Part shown: positions 32,371 to 44,449 of the stretch, piece by piece
Position numbering within the stretch: the first letter of the stretch is position 1
Layout: each line of letters begins with the position of its first letter
DNA from: Conus ventricosus
Taxonomy: Eukaryota > Mollusca > Gastropoda > Neogastropoda > Conidae
DNA length: 64,000 nt
Reading direction: 5' to 3'
NCBI GenBank assembly: GCA_018398815.1
Contig: CM031620.1
Span: forward strand, 62,816,439 to 62,880,438
The notes under the pieces: model-generated
The model's input: the letters and a program-made list of their open reading frames with translations, nothing else
The model's database searches: none
Told to the model about the DNA's origin: nothing
Translations under genes and position numbers: made by a program

Positions 32371-33008
32371 TAAATCAATTTAGGAATTGCAATCTCTCTT
32401 GCTTTAAAAGCTTTGTACATGTAAATGCAGAGGTTTTTCACAGTTTTTGCATTAACAGAGGATAACAATAGATTAAGATGGAAAAACACTTGTTATTCTG
32501 TAATATTTTGGAGCGATCAACTGTAAGACAAAATGAACTCGTTTTCTTCATATTCTTACAGAATGGACATAACAGATCATTAGGTGTAGAATTCTGTATC
32601 TATAGTAATGAACAGTTAGGTCTGATACACCAAAGCGAAACAATGACATTATATGTTTTATGTGTCTCTCCATATTAATTGTAAGTACAGTCTCTTCATA
32701 TCTAATTGTAAGTACAGCGCATTATAATCACAAAATCTATATATTTGCCCACATGATCTTGCCAGTTTTGCCATCTACATTCAGTAAGTCGCTGCTTAAA
32801 CAAACTAAAAAAATCATTTGCACCTCCAATACCTGGGTTCAACCAAAACATATCCAAAGCCATTCTGAAACAGACATAATCTTATATTTGTCACCCAGTT
32901 CTTTTTGCCTTTCTGATCTAAATGTAATAGCATTAGATACGCTTTCTTTGGTAGCCTGTGTTCATCCATTTGTACTAAATTTAAGCAGTAGCGAATACAT
33001 TTGATTTG

Positions 33009-33027
33009 GAGGAGAGAGAGAGAATTG

Positions 33028-33072
<45 letters not shown>
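33009..33072. repeat. GA microsatellite
   Basis: (GA)n with few interruptions. Confidence 0.95.
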
Positions 33073-33074
<2 letters not shown>

Positions 33075-33179
33075 TTAATTGTGCTTGAATCGAAGAACAC
33101 ATGTCTACCTCGAGACCGTTTGCAGTGAATTTCTGAATTATGTGCTGGGGTGCAGGCTTCAAAAGTGTTCATGGAGCTG

Positions 33180-33830
33180 ATATGCCTTCTGTCTGGATGT
33201 GATTCATCAAGAGATTAGATCAAGTCACTGAAGTGTCTTCAAAGAACACGCGTTTGTTTTTTCTTCGTGATGGAAAGATCACCAAGGAACCCATTTTTTT
33301 TCTGGGCTGTGATTGGAAATCTGAGGGAGTGAATATTGTTTGAGATGTTTCAGTGATGGATAGTCAGATTGTGAAACCCTGACAAATTATCTTTCCAAAA
33401 CGTGACATCTCACACACAAAATGTTGATAGGCGTACACGCAGACAGCAAGACGAGAGTAGTGACGTACTGTAACGATGACTTCCCCTTTGGAAAGCAGTG
33501 GAGTTTAGTCAGAAGCCTGATGTGACACCAGATGTGTATAATATGGTAACATCCGAAAAGAACATAAGATGTTGAGACTGGCAGAGCCCAGCTAGCAGAG
33601 GAGATGACCCAACCTCACATCCCCCCACCATCCACCAACACCATCTGTCCCACCCTGCTTTTTATAAAGCGACAGTAATCAGGTGGGTTAGAAATCACAC
33701 TGGATATTTCCAGGTTCCTATCTCAAGATATTTTTTATCTTAGAGTCTTAAAACTTTATGTTTTCAAATATATCAACAACTTAAGGAGGACGTCCGAACT
33801 TTTGACAGTGAGGTTTGTTCATATTTAGTC
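33180..33830. other. Unassigned sequence
   Basis: Apparently single-copy DNA. No exon or element was recognised on either strand. Confidence 0.5.
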
Positions 33831-33833
33831 GCC

Positions 33834-33858
33834 GTGTGTGTGTGTGTGTGTGTGTGTG

Positions 33859-33891
<33 letters not shown>

Positions 33892-33895
33892 GTGT
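33834..33895. repeat. GT microsatellite
   Basis: (GT)n with single interruptions. Confidence 0.95.
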
Positions 33896-34075
33896 GAAAT
33901 CGGTTGTAATACGGTTTCAGTCGTAATTGTTGTTAATGTTAAAATTATGCCATTTTCCGACATGAAATGCAGTTTGGGATGGGTCCCCATATGAACAAAC
34001 TTGGGGGGCTGTAATACATGTGCGTAGATAAGTTAGTAAACGTGAAATTGCAATAGGCAGGCCTATGTGAAGTAA

Positions 34076-34087
34076 ACCCTTAAAAAA
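34076..34087. repeat. Target-site duplication, left (palindromic element)
   Basis: ACCCTTAAAAAA, identical to 34499-34510. Confidence 0.75.
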
Positions 34088-34133
34088 TCTTAAATAAATG
34101 TTAGCGAACCGCCCCGAGAACGTGGACAAACGA

Positions 34134-34190
34134 GTCACAAGACAAAACACAACGCGTTTCGACCTCTTAGGTCTTCGTCAGGTGATATAT
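34134..34190 (-). ncRNA. Hammerhead-ribozyme-like motif, left arm
   Basis: Reverse-complement copy of the motif at 34355-34412, with the same extra A and one change in the distal helix. Confidence 0.4.
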
Positions 34191-34354
34191 AAACGAATAA
34201 AACAACGAAAATTCACTTAGCTTTGATCGCTTCAGATCGCTTAGGGTTCAGCGCAAGGAAGAAGGCCTTCATTCAACGCCTTCTTCCTTGCGCTGAACCT
34301 AAGCGATCTGAAGCGATCAAAGCTAAGTGAATTTTCGTTGTTTTATTCGTTTAT

Positions 34355-34412
34355 ATATCACCTGACGAAGACCTAAGAGGTCGAAACGCGTTGTGTTTTG
34401 TCTTGTGATCGT
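34355..34412 (+). ncRNA. Hammerhead-ribozyme-like motif, right arm
   Basis: CTGACGA (34362-34368) is followed by a 5-bp stem (GACCT/AGGTC with AAG loop), then GAAA (34383-34386). A GTC-type site follows ~14 bases later. ATCAC just before the core can pair with GTGAT after it as helix I. An extra A lies between CTGACGA and the stem, unlike the strict hammerhead consensus, so activity is uncertain. Confidence 0.4.
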
Positions 34413-34498
34413 TTGTCCACGTTCTCTGGGCGGTTCGCTAACATTTTATTTAAGATTTGTTTAGATTTCCGCCTGCAGTCGTCTCGCTTTGCAACTAG

Positions 34499-34510
34499 AC
34501 CCTTAAAAAA
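34499..34510. repeat. Target-site duplication, right (palindromic element)
   Basis: ACCCTTAAAAAA, identical to 34076-34087. Confidence 0.75.
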
Positions 34511-35035
34511 AGCCTTGTCAATTTCGAAATTTCTCGAAAAGCCAAGCTGCTTAGTCAGAACCTTCTACTAAGTAATTTTCTGAGTTAATGTATTTTCGTA
34601 AAAGTCTGTTTGGATTGTTGTTATAGCGATTTTTAAATCAGGGGTGGCTTTTTGCAGTCGATCTGATTTAGGATTTTGTGGGTTCGCTTATGTTGTTGTT
34701 TTTTTCTGCGTCATAAAGATGATTTTGTGTCATCGAACATTGCCGTTTCACGATATGTGTGATTCTGTTTGGTCTGTTTTGATCAGAAACTAATCACTAA
34801 AAAATGAATTTTGCAGTTGACTAATCTGCTGAAATCTGTAGAAAACCATGCTTGATTCTTGGTGATATTAATGATGCAAACTGCAATATTACGATACATA
34901 TGGGTATTTGACAGGGATGCAGCGGGCGTATGGCTGTCAGTTACGTTTGAGTTTACTAAAGTGAGGTGTATAAACAATAAATGTTAATTTTGTAGCATTT
35001 ATGTAGCACTGCTCAGCAGCACCGGATTGACGGCG
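34511..35035. other. Unassigned AT-rich sequence
   Basis: No gene or repeat was recognised. Confidence 0.5.
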
Positions 35036-35037
35036 TT

Positions 35038-35535
35038 TGCTTTTTGGTCCACAGGACGGGGTCTTCCTTTGCCTGTTTGGTCCATAGGACGGGGTCTTCC
35101 TTTGCTGTTTGGTCCATAGGACGGGGTCTTCCTTTGCCTGTTTGGTCCATAGGATGGGGGTCTTCCTTTGCCTGTTTGGTCCATAGGACGGGGTCTTCCT
35201 TTGCCTGTTTGGTCCATAGGACGGGGTCTTCCTTTGCCTGTTTGGTCATAGGACGGGGTCTTCCTTTGCCTGTTTGGTCCACAGGACGGGGTCTTCCTTT
35301 GCCTGTTTGGTCCATAGGACGGGGTCTTCCTTTGCTGTTTGGTCCTAGGACGGGGTCTTCCTTGCCTGTTTGGTCCATAGGACGGGGTCTTCTTTGCCTG
35401 TTTGGTCCATAGGACGGGGTCTTCCTTTGCCTGTTTGGTCCATAGGACGGGGTCTTCCTTTGCCCGTTTGGTCCATAGGACGGGGTCTTCCTTTGCCTGT
35501 TTGGTCATAGGATGGGGTCTTCTTTGCTGTTTTGT
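35038..35535. repeat. 33-bp minisatellite, about 16 copies
   Basis: Unit is GGACGGGGTCTTCCTTTGCC plus TGTTTGGTCCATA. Because 33 is a multiple of three, frames stay open on both strands. The minus strand gives repeats of MDQTGKGRPRP, TKQAKEDPVLW in another frame, and the plus strand SIGRGLPLPVW. A few copies have 1-bp deletions. No splice sites or flanking coding sequence support a real protein. Confidence 0.95.
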
Positions 35536-35644
35536 ACTCCAGTTTTATAGAACCGAGGGAAGAACGTTTTGGTTTTTGTTGGTGTGGTCTGTGTTTCTGT
35601 CTGTTGTGTGTCAAAATTTATGTTCTTATGGGTCAGGATGATGC

Positions 35645-36200
35645 CCACGTTTAGTTACCGTTACAGCCGTTTTTAAACGGCTGTAAGGGTTTTTTTTTTA
35701 CGGAATTCCAGAAATATTTGGGCCCCGACCTTTATGAAATTCGGGGTATTTTCATATGGACCCGGGTTTACCCTGATGTTTAATTTGCCCCTTTTATAGC
35801 CGTTACAAAGGGTTGTAACGGCATGTATCGGTTTTTCTTCTTTATGGAATACTCAAAAATATTTGGGCCAATTTATAAGCGGTTTGGATGACTTGTGACA
35901 AATCGGATCCTTGTCCATATTAATGAGTAATGCTGAAAATGTTTAAAAAAAACCGTTAAAAACCGTTATTCTGCCGTTATTTCTTATATATGGGTGGATT
36001 TTAAATAAAATTTGGTATTTAAAAATTTTATCACACACAAAGGCATTTCCCATGCAGTGTTTCAAAATTTTCCCGTTAAAATCCTTTTTTTCTTGACATA
36101 TTGTCCGTTTTTGGATAAATTTTGGTAGACACAGCTTTAGCCCAGTGGGACTACAAAGGGGAGTTTGGTTAACCCCTGTTTGGCTAATATACACCAGCAA
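35645..36200 (+). repeat. Dispersed repeat, copy 1
   Basis: Contains GTTTTTAAACGGCTGTAA-like palindromes, then TTATTTCTTATATATGGG and GGCATTTCCCATGCAGTGTT. The second half is repeated in the same orientation at about 50205-50545. Motifs resemble the AACGGTTTTT repeats of the Helitron 5' region. Confidence 0.7.
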
Positions 36201-36264
36201 CCATAGCATTCAAGGGCAGTTACCAGCTCGCAGGCCAAATTTTTTTCCGGGGCCCAAATGCATC

Positions 36265-36420
36265 ATAAGACAGTCACGTGACGTCACCCCATTTCCGCCC
36301 CCCGGAAGAGCGGTGTCAACTTTTTCTCCCTCATCAGCGGGGCCCGCGCAAGATAACCCCGAGAACCTTTGGGCCCTAGAGGGGAAGGCAGGGAGGGCAT
36401 TGAGCTGACATGGTAAGTAT
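36265..36420 (+). promoter_or_regulatory. Promoter-like segment with CRE/E-box and splice donor
   Basis: CACGTGACGTCAC (36274-36286) combines an E-box and a cAMP-response-type site. An ETS-like CCGGAAG lies near 36302. TGACATG|GTAAGTAT at about 36406-36420 is a near-ideal 5' splice site and matches one at 50186. Together they resemble a first exon with its promoter. No transcript can be confirmed. Confidence 0.35.
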
Positions 36421-36424
36421 ATTT

Positions 36425-38131
36425 GCCAAACAGGGAGTGAAACAAACCCCCCATTTTGGCGCATATACTGTACCATGTCAGACCTAGAAGAATTTAAAGG
36501 AATGGGAGGGGGGCCCGGCGCCCTGGGGGTTCTTGGGGGGGCCGTATGGCGCATGGCCCCACAAAGGAGACCCCTTTTAGAACCATCGCTCTGGTCAGGG
36601 GGATATCCCAAAAAAAAGTTAATAAAGGGTTTTTTCCGAAGCCAGTAGGCTGCCCCAAAGATGGGGCACGGGGACAGATACTGGAGCCCCCGGGGATCCA
36701 TGCTCTGCCCTCGTGGGCCCTGGGTGATTGGGGGGGAGACCCTTGTGCCCCGGGGGCGTAGGCAGTTACCGTTTGGAGAGCCCCCTAGAGAATTCCCGCC
36801 GAGATGTCTCGTATTTTTTGGGGGGTTGAGTGAGAAAGGAGACCCTCTGGGGCGCGCGCCGGGCGTGTGCGCTCCCAGTAGAGTTGAGAACTGCCGGAAA
36901 AGGTTAATTCCCCCCATTTTTCTTCCCCCTTTTCCCCCAAGATTCTGTCGGGAGGGGATGACGAGGGGGGGAGGGGGGGTGTCCGGTTCCTGATTCTTAG
37001 CTAAAAAACTCGGGAAAGGGAAATTTTTAAAGGAAACTGAACCTCCCTGGGGAAGGGCGATATCTCGGGGATCACCCGCTGAGGGGGGGATCTCACTTCG
37101 CGTCTGGCCGAGGCCAAGGCGGGGGAAAAAGGGTGGCTTAAAAGAGAGGCCCAAAGGGGAATAAGTAAGGGTTAAAAAGGGGGGTTTTCTGGGGGCGTCG
37201 GGACGAAAAAAAGGGCCCCAAAGGGGGATGCGCCTAGGGGACTGAGCTTCCCAAAGCAACCCTCTGAACCTCCTGAGCAAAGTCATTGTCAAAAGAGGGA
37301 CCCCCAGGGGGCGAAGTGGAACAGTTGCTGATCTGTACCCCGAATGAAGCTAGCCGCACTTAAGGGAGGAAGATGGGTGGGAGAGGAAATGGCCTGTCTG
37401 GATTTTGGGAGGGCAGCCTGGGAACGGATTATCTGAGCACCAGGCTACCCTTTTCCCCCCAACGGTAATTGTAAGGGACTCGGTCGGGCTCGCGAGACCC
37501 GAGGCTAAGCCCCTCGTCCCTGAGAGGCCCCTCCCCGGTAGTGTGTCGGGGAGGGACTGGGGCCTGCCAGGGGGGAGGGGAATGAAGATTTCGCAGTTGG
37601 GCTGGCTAGCAGCCACGCGGTGGGCGAAGCATTTTGGGATTGGAGTGAGGGAGACCCGAACGGGGGCTCAGCATGTCCCACAAGGGGCTGAGCCGGGAGG
37701 TGGAACGTGGAAAGGGAAGAGGTCGGGAACCAAGACGGTCGGCCCCCAAAGGGGGTTATGAGGATCAGCCGGTTTCTCCAGCCCTTTTTCCCTGATCCCT
37801 TTGTGTAGGATGGGAAAGGGGGGGAAAGGCTACCCAGAGGCCCTCCAGGGGGGGGAGACGCACCGACTGCATACGCCTAGGGTCCGAACGGGGGAGATAC
37901 AGGGGCGGGCGATCAGAACTGGTGGAAAAACAGGTCGATCAGGGGACAAACCAATGTTCCCACACCACAGCAGGTTAGTCTGTTGAGAGTCTACTCCGTG
38001 TGGAGTAGAGCCCCTTTTGCCCGCTGAGGAAAACCCGCCGGGATGTTGCTGTTCCTGCTATGGGTCTCGCGCGGGGGGACCCCCACGCGGACACCAGCGA
38101 AGGGGCCCCTGTTGTCAGGGAGGGCTGGGAG

Positions 38132-38176
<45 letters not shown>

Positions 38177-41100
38177 TTTGTTTGACATAACAAGACCCCT
38201 TGTTGTCCGTGAGAGAAAAAAGCGGGCGCGACCTTGTGCGGAAGGGGAGAAGGGCTGCCTGACCGCTTCCAGCTCCAAGATGTTATGTGGAGGCGGGCAG
38301 TTTTTGACCCCACCCCCTGAGCATGACCGTCCTCCAAGGGGCCCCCCACCCCAAGTTGGAGGCGTCGTGTACTTTTTCCAGAGAGGGGTTGGAGGGAGGG
38401 GGCCCCCCGGTTGAGAGAGTGCCGGGTTTGACCCTCCCTCTGTCCCCGAAATAACCAGTGCCCGGGGGGGTGCCTGGTCCCAGCGGTCGGAGCGGGCCCC
38501 AACGTCGGGGGAAACTCCCTCTGAAGTTGGCTTTTGGGGGACTCCTTCAGGGAATGAGGGGAGACGGGATTCCCATCACCCTAGGAGGGGGGAAGGTTTC
38601 TGCCGGGTGGGGGGGTTCTGTGTAGGCGGAGATGAGGTCCACTAGCGTGTGGACCTTCCGGAGTTGGGGAAACATCATGGGTTGTATCAAACTCTTTCCC
38701 CAAAAAAAAAGGAAAAATTCTGGCTGGGGGGGTTTCGCACTGTTGGGGGTTTGTGAAAAAAACACCATGGGGAGCAAAGACTCAGGAGGCGGGTGGTGGG
38801 TTTGGCACTGGCCGGGAGGGGGGCCAAGCGACCCAGTCACCCGGGTACACTAGGAGCGGAGCCCCCTGCCGGGCTGGGGAAGCCATCTCCTTGACAACCT
38901 TCGTGAAGGGGAAAAGGGTCCATGAGGGGCCCGAACGGGGGGCCCTGAACGGGAACACTGGGCCCCTGCCAGACGAACCGTAGGAACGTCTGTGGGCGGG
39001 GATCAGGACTGAAAGTACGCGTCTTTGGGGTCTATGGAAGGGGCCCATCGAAGGATGGTTTGGAGTTGGATCGGGGGGGGTGTCCATCTTGAATTTGGGG
39101 GCCCTAAAGAATTTGTGAGGGGCGTAGGCGGGATGGGCCCCCACCTCCTGGGGCTTTTGGGACACAAAAGGGGGTGAGAGTAGAAGCCGGGTTGGGTGGG
39201 ACACCTCGGATCCCCCCTTTTTGGGGAGACCCGACCTCCGCGTGGAGAGTTTCTCTTGAGCGGGGGGGTGTTCGTTGGTAAGGGGGAGGAGAGTGCATGA
39301 GGGGGGGGGGGTCGCTCGTGGCCCAAGGAAGACGAACCCCCCCGTGCCCGCCAAACCCCCGGGGGTGGGGCCCATACGCTCCACCGTGGGATCCGGGAAG
39401 GCGCCTCCCAGGGGGGGGGGGGGTGTGGGCGGGGGAAAGGGGGCGACGGGGGGGGGGGGGGGGGGGGGGGGTGTCACCCGATTTAAGCCCCCTGGGGTTG
39501 TGGCCCCATAAAGCCCCGGGGGAGCGTGACTGTTGGCCGAACCGAAAATTTGTTGATGTGTTTTCGGCTTCGGCCTGGGGGAAATTAGGGCGCTTGGGGG
39601 GCCTTTGCGGGGGGGAAGGCGATTGCCTGGGGTAGGGTTGGGGGCCCTGGAAAAGGACCAAAAGGGGGCAGCAGGGCGCGGCGGGGGCCTGGGCAAAAAG
39701 GGACGCCGCCTGCTTGGTTCCTCGACTGCCTGTGCTATCACTTCAATCGATATTCGCCAAGGCGACTGGTCCGGGCCCGGGACACCCCGAAAGGCTGCCT
39801 TAAGTGCCGGGGAAGAGAGTCCGGGGCCAGCACGGCGTTCGGCCACCAAAGGGTTTGAAGTGGCTCCTAGCTGCGCTGTCCATGCAGCCAAAAGTGAGGG
39901 AAATCCTGTTAACCAGGTGTCCATAAAAGGGTCAGAACAACGAGAGTGGGGGGGTCCGGTACGCCCGGAGCCCAGGCCCGAAGGCCCTGCGACGGCACCG
40001 TCGCCTCGGCCATAAAGCCCCCAGTTTTTTGGGAGCAACCCTAAGTGGGTATGCCCCGCCGTGGTGTGGAGGATGCCCATCCGGGCTTTCAGTCCCATTC
40101 CTTTAAATTCTTAAAGAGATGTTCCCCCAAACTAGGGGGAGGAGGGGGGGGATACCGTGGTCTGTTGGAGATGCCCACCTCTGGTCACCGGTTGTCGGTA
40201 ACAAAGAGCGAACACCGAGGGGTCTTGGGGTTCCCCGACGAGGGTCCGTTTGGGGCGCATTTGGTGTGAAGGGGACCCTGCCCTGGGGGGGGGACGGCAT
40301 CCGCACCCATGGCGCGAGTTGCCGGCCCTTCCCAGATGAGGTATGACGGGGGGGCGATGATTTTTGGGTTTTAGACCTGTGGGGGGGGGGGGGGGGGGGG
40401 GCTGGCAAAGTGGGAGAGGGAAGGACTTCGTGGGCGGGTGCCCCCTCCCCCCAACGAGGTCGGGCGCCCTTTTCAAACGTGCGACATCATACAATGAGGT
40501 GGAGGCTACCCCTCCTAAACGTCCCCTCTGGGAGGTACTGGTCCTAAAAAGGGTTCGAGCACCTTCGTCAGGGGGGCAGTAAAGGGGTACCGCTGGTCTC
40601 CCAGGTGGCCCATGATGGGCGCCGGGACCCATCCTGCCGATGGGGACAGACCCGAGGGGGGGGAGACCAAGTCGACCCAGGAAAGTGTGGGGGGTGCCCA
40701 TTCGCCATACAGTTGGCGTGCGAGTGTTGGCTTTTAGCCACGGGTCTCCTCGGGGGGCATAGACCACCGGTCCCCGGGGAGGTAAAGGGGGCTGGGGCGG
40801 CCTTAGGTGTCGGCAAAAGTTCCCCGGGGCCCCGGGGTAACCTGAGCCACCATTGTGGGGGGAAGAGAGCCGGGGGCGTTCGCCCCCGCCGAAGTCCATG
40901 CACTGCACCTGACGCCCTGGTGGGGGCCTGTGAGGGCCGTTTGGGTAGGAGGGGGATGCGGAACCCGGCCTCCAACCGGCGAAAGTGGGGATTGTCAGGA
41001 TGCGGCCCCGGTTTTTTCCCCCCCCCCCGGGAGAAATAATGGGGGGGCGGGACTGCGCCGGCCGGGGAACCCCCCCCAGAGGGGGACAGGGGTTGCCCCA

Positions 41101-42380
41101 AAAGGGGGCCCCAAAAAAAATTTTGGACCCCCCCAAGTCCATACCCTAGGGGAGAAGGTGAGGGTCGATGGGGGTGGGGTCCCCTTTCCTTGTGCTGTAC
41201 ACGACGGCGTGATGGGGTTTTGTGCTGCACGCCCAAATTAGGACACCCCCCGAGGTCGTGGGGGGGGGTTACCATAAGACGCATCCTGAGTCAAGCCCCC
41301 TGGGGGTCGGGGTGTTGGCCACCCCTGTCCAGGTGGGGCGAGCCTGTTTGACTAACTTCGATTCGGGGGGGGGAAAGGGAATGTCTCACCAAGGCAGGGG
41401 AAGGTGTTTCCAACCGGGGTCCGTCCCCCTTGCGGGTCCCGGCCGGCAGGTTCCCCGGGGCCCCGGAGAGTGCGTGATCAGCATGATACTTAGTGAGAGG
41501 CCCCTCCAACGCGTCTGGGGCGAGGGGGCAAGCGGGCCGAAGGGGGGGGGGGTGGGGGCGAATTCCCGTCAGCTTTTCTTAGCTCGGGGGCCCCCCCTGA
41601 GGGGCGCCTTCCCCTTAGACTTCTTGGTTATCTTTTTTTCCCGGGAGGTCAAAAGAAAGGCATTTTGGAGCTCACTCAGTGGCGCTTCCCTATCCGCCTT
41701 TGGACGCCGCGACGTGCGCCGTTGGTTGGGTAGAAAGGAAAGGCCCAGCGTCCCCTCTGCTAAACATCGTTTGTCCCCCGAACCGACGTTCATCCATTAA
41801 CGGTTGCTCGAACGGAATCGACTCCCCGGGTTTTCCCCGGGAACTGAGCGAACTCCAGCAGTGATTGGTCGACCCGGCGGTGTCCTTCCCCCGTTGGGCA
41901 CAGGTGGCTGAGCAACCGGAGCCACAAAACCCAAAGAGGAACAGGGGGTCGATCGAAACGGCAATTAATCCCGATCCCCCTTTGGGTGTCTGCAAAGGCT
42001 CGAGAGATCGCCCGAAATCTCGAACAAAACCCGTCCCAACGCCACCGATCTAAAAAGATCACGCCCCCTTACAAAACCCACGTTCTAAGGTAGGGTAAGG
42101 GATTTATTGCGCCCCAAACCTTAATGAGGATCTTGCGCAAAATGGGGATGAACCCGGGGCTGGGGAAAATGGGGGGGAAACCGACCGCGAAAAAAATGGC
42201 GCGAGACTGGCGAAAAATCGCGGAAAAAAAGGACCCACGGAAAGTCGGGGGATAACAAAGGACGGTACCCCGACCAAGAAGGGGAAGAAACATAAGATGC
42301 GACCAAACACCCGAGAGGGGTCGGGGGAAATGTGAAAAAAAATTTGTGAAATAAACCCACATGGCGATGAGAAAACACCA
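36425..42380. other. Unrecognised GC-rich block
   Basis: Six kb of high-GC sequence has long open frames on both strands (for example 36210-37292, 38782-40098 and 40132-41142 on minus). These are Pro/Gly/Arg-rich and rise from the base composition. A CWRC stretch with a GHR in the next frame at about 40168-40200 could be a Gag zinc knuckle. Many G and C runs look like consensus error. I do not support any of the long frames as a gene. Confidence 0.4.
38132..38176. repeat. Poly-C run (~45 bases)
   Basis: Homopolymer, possibly a collapsed or miscalled simple repeat. Confidence 0.8.
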
Positions 42381-42382
42381 CA

Positions 42383-43539
42383 ATGTGACTTCTTTTCTAA
42401 GCCGGTTCATTTTCATTAAGAAAATGACCAATCGATACTAAAGTCTATTCGCTCTGCCGGGGATTAATATTTCCTATGCCCAAAAAACCCAAAACTAATT
42501 GTTTTTTTTGTTTAAAACGGCAGTAGTTTAAAATTTTAAAAAGCGTCATGCAGACTTGCATTTGTTTTAATAAAAAATGATTTACAATTGTGGGCACAAA
42601 AAACCGTCGACTGCCCAATCACGACGCCCAAAAAGGGCAGTAGTGTTTCTTTTCGCGCATGTGCGGTAGATAGTAGCCGTTGAACCTACCATCTTGGACA
42701 GCCCGGAGGGGGGAAATTTGGCTCCGTAGAAAAGGTCAATTTTCTGAAGACAAGAAACCTTTTGAAACATCATCTACCAAAACTGGGGGGGGCACCAAGA
42801 GCACGACAACCCCCAATTTTTTTGGGGGAGAGCTGACGTTCTCTTCCGTGGGCGAGTCGAAAACGTGGGCACAAAGGGCTGCGTTGAGGTCTGGTTTTCC
42901 CCTTTAAAACCCTTTTTTCCTCCCCCGTTTTACACCACTCCTCTTCTTTTCCCCTTCGGCACACGTTTTATCCCTACATCCTTCGCGGGGGGAACGTGCT
43001 GGTGTTCGCCTTCCCGAGATCTGGAAGGAACGTAACGTCAGCGGAACTCCGGAAGCTACCAATTCTGAAGCTGGGACAATCACATAAACATCCCCCCATA
43101 CCAAGCACGCCAAAAACACATCAGACTTTTTTTTTTTACTATTATCATCTTGTGATGACTACATTTCTTTGTGTGTATCCCCCGGGAAGAATTTTTTAGC
43201 ACGAGAACAGTTTTAAATTTTTCGTGCTACTGCAAGAAAAAAGGGGAAGAAGGACAGAGCTTTGTCTTTATTGGTGTAGGGGCATGATTTATTTCTTTTA
43301 TATGAAACTCATTTCATAGGCAAAAACGGACATCAACATACAAACAACCATACGAATATTCACCGCAAATCATCATCATTTTATTCTACTTAATTAAATT
43401 CATTTGTTGAATCAAAGATCAAACCTCTTGATTCTCTGTGAAAAAAAAGTAAAGGGTGTGGACAAAGCTTGACTTTCATAGGTCTATCTTTCTTGCCGGA
43501 ATTAAATCATTTATGAATGGGGTCTTAAAAAAAGTCACA
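42383..43539 (+). repeat. 5' LTR
   Basis: Matches 48663-49812 along its length: TTTTCATTAAGAAAAT near the start, CTTGGACAGCCC in the middle, GTCAGCGGAACTCC, ACATACAAACAACCATAC and TTATGA(A)TGGGGTCTT at the end. Boundaries are approximate, to within about 20 bases. Confidence 0.85.
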
Positions 43540-44440
43540 TATTAGGGGGGGGCTGCCCGGGGGGATCTTTCGATTTTAAAAGCCCGGGAGGTCGTGGCAG
43601 GAAGGATTGTAGACCGCAACCTTCCCCTTTTTTTTCCGTGGGGGGGTTGGGGCTGCGCCTATGATCTATTTTTGTTGACCATCAAAAAATAAATTAAAAA
43701 AAAACATTTAAATTTCACATTTTTGTTCGTAAAACATTTACATTTATTTCTTTAGTCGCAACGCTATTGTTCATTATTTTCCTAATCCAGAAAAGGCCTC
43801 AAAACAAACAGAGAAAATAAAAGACCCTTGGGCCAATTCACGTCCATTTTCCACGAATAATTTAACTTTTTATTAGATCTTTTTTCTAATCTGTTTTGAA
43901 GAAGATTTGATTCAAGTTGCCTTAGTGCCCAAACTTAAATTTTCGCATTTGGGAATTTTGGGGAGTGGTGTTGTATTTGTGTCGGAGGGGGGCACGTGAT
44001 TTGGCCTAGAGTAAATATTAAAACCTAAAGCGGGTTCAACGAAGCTAAACGTGGGTGCGACTGGCACCAGGGCTTTTGCGGGCGCCGTTTTTTTTTCGTC
44101 GAATATTTGGGGATATATTTTTCAGCACGTCCGTTCGCAGTTTGCACGTTTTTTCCGTAGCTGGTGTGCAAAACCGTGGTTTGGTTTGTTGACGTGTTTT
44201 GATACACTGTTTTGGGGTTTCGAGGTTGTTTTTTCCCTTTTTACACACGGGGTTTTTGTGTGTGTTTCCCCCGTCGTGGGGGGAAAGTTGTTTCCCCTTT
44301 CACCTGTGTTTTTGGGAAAGGTGTCAAAAAATATTTGGCACTAACGCGTGCGATATTTGGTTTTCCGCTTATTTGTACTGTTAAAATTTTTTAAGACATC
44401 AGGACTTGCAGTGGAGGGACAAGCCGACAGGAAAGTCCCC
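43540..44440 (+). other. Leader between 5' LTR and gag
   Basis: About 0.9 kb without coding signal. G-runs at 43544-43565 are suspect. No tRNA primer-binding site was recognised. Confidence 0.5.
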
Positions 44441-44449
44441 ACTCCAGGC

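Larger units (their letters stand above)
31360..33000 (-). mobile_element. 3' end of a third LINE, split by a SINE
   Basis: Minus-strand translation from about 33000 to 32380 gives the post-reverse-transcriptase tail of a LINE. Its blocks are FKQRLTECRWQNW near 32790, CTYN near 32700, ETHKTYNVIVSLW near 32650, a CPFCKN block near 32565, and KNLCIYMYKAFKAREIAIP near 32400. Past the inserted SINE the 3' untranslated region runs from 31487 down to about 31360. It ends in TGGAATAAAATGTCATTGTC and short CATTGT repeats, a simple-repeat tail typical of LINEs that do not use poly(A). The 5' part is missing. Confidence 0.65.
34088..34498. mobile_element. Palindromic Penelope-like terminal element
   Basis: Arms at about 34083-34266 and 34278-34458 are near-perfect reverse complements around an 11-base loop, followed by a ~40-base unpaired tail. 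A 12-bp direct repeat flanks the whole. The arms carry the CTGACGA...GAAACG block often seen in terminal repeats of Penelope-like elements, which are known to encode hammerhead ribozymes and to make TSDs of this size. No protein is encoded. The assignment to Penelope-like elements is inference from this block and the architecture. Confidence 0.7.

Noticed and set aside
38782..40098. 438-codon minus-strand gene
   Set aside because: Pro/Gly/Arg-rich frame in smeared GC-rich DNA, overlapped by equally long frames on other strands and frames. No recognised domain.
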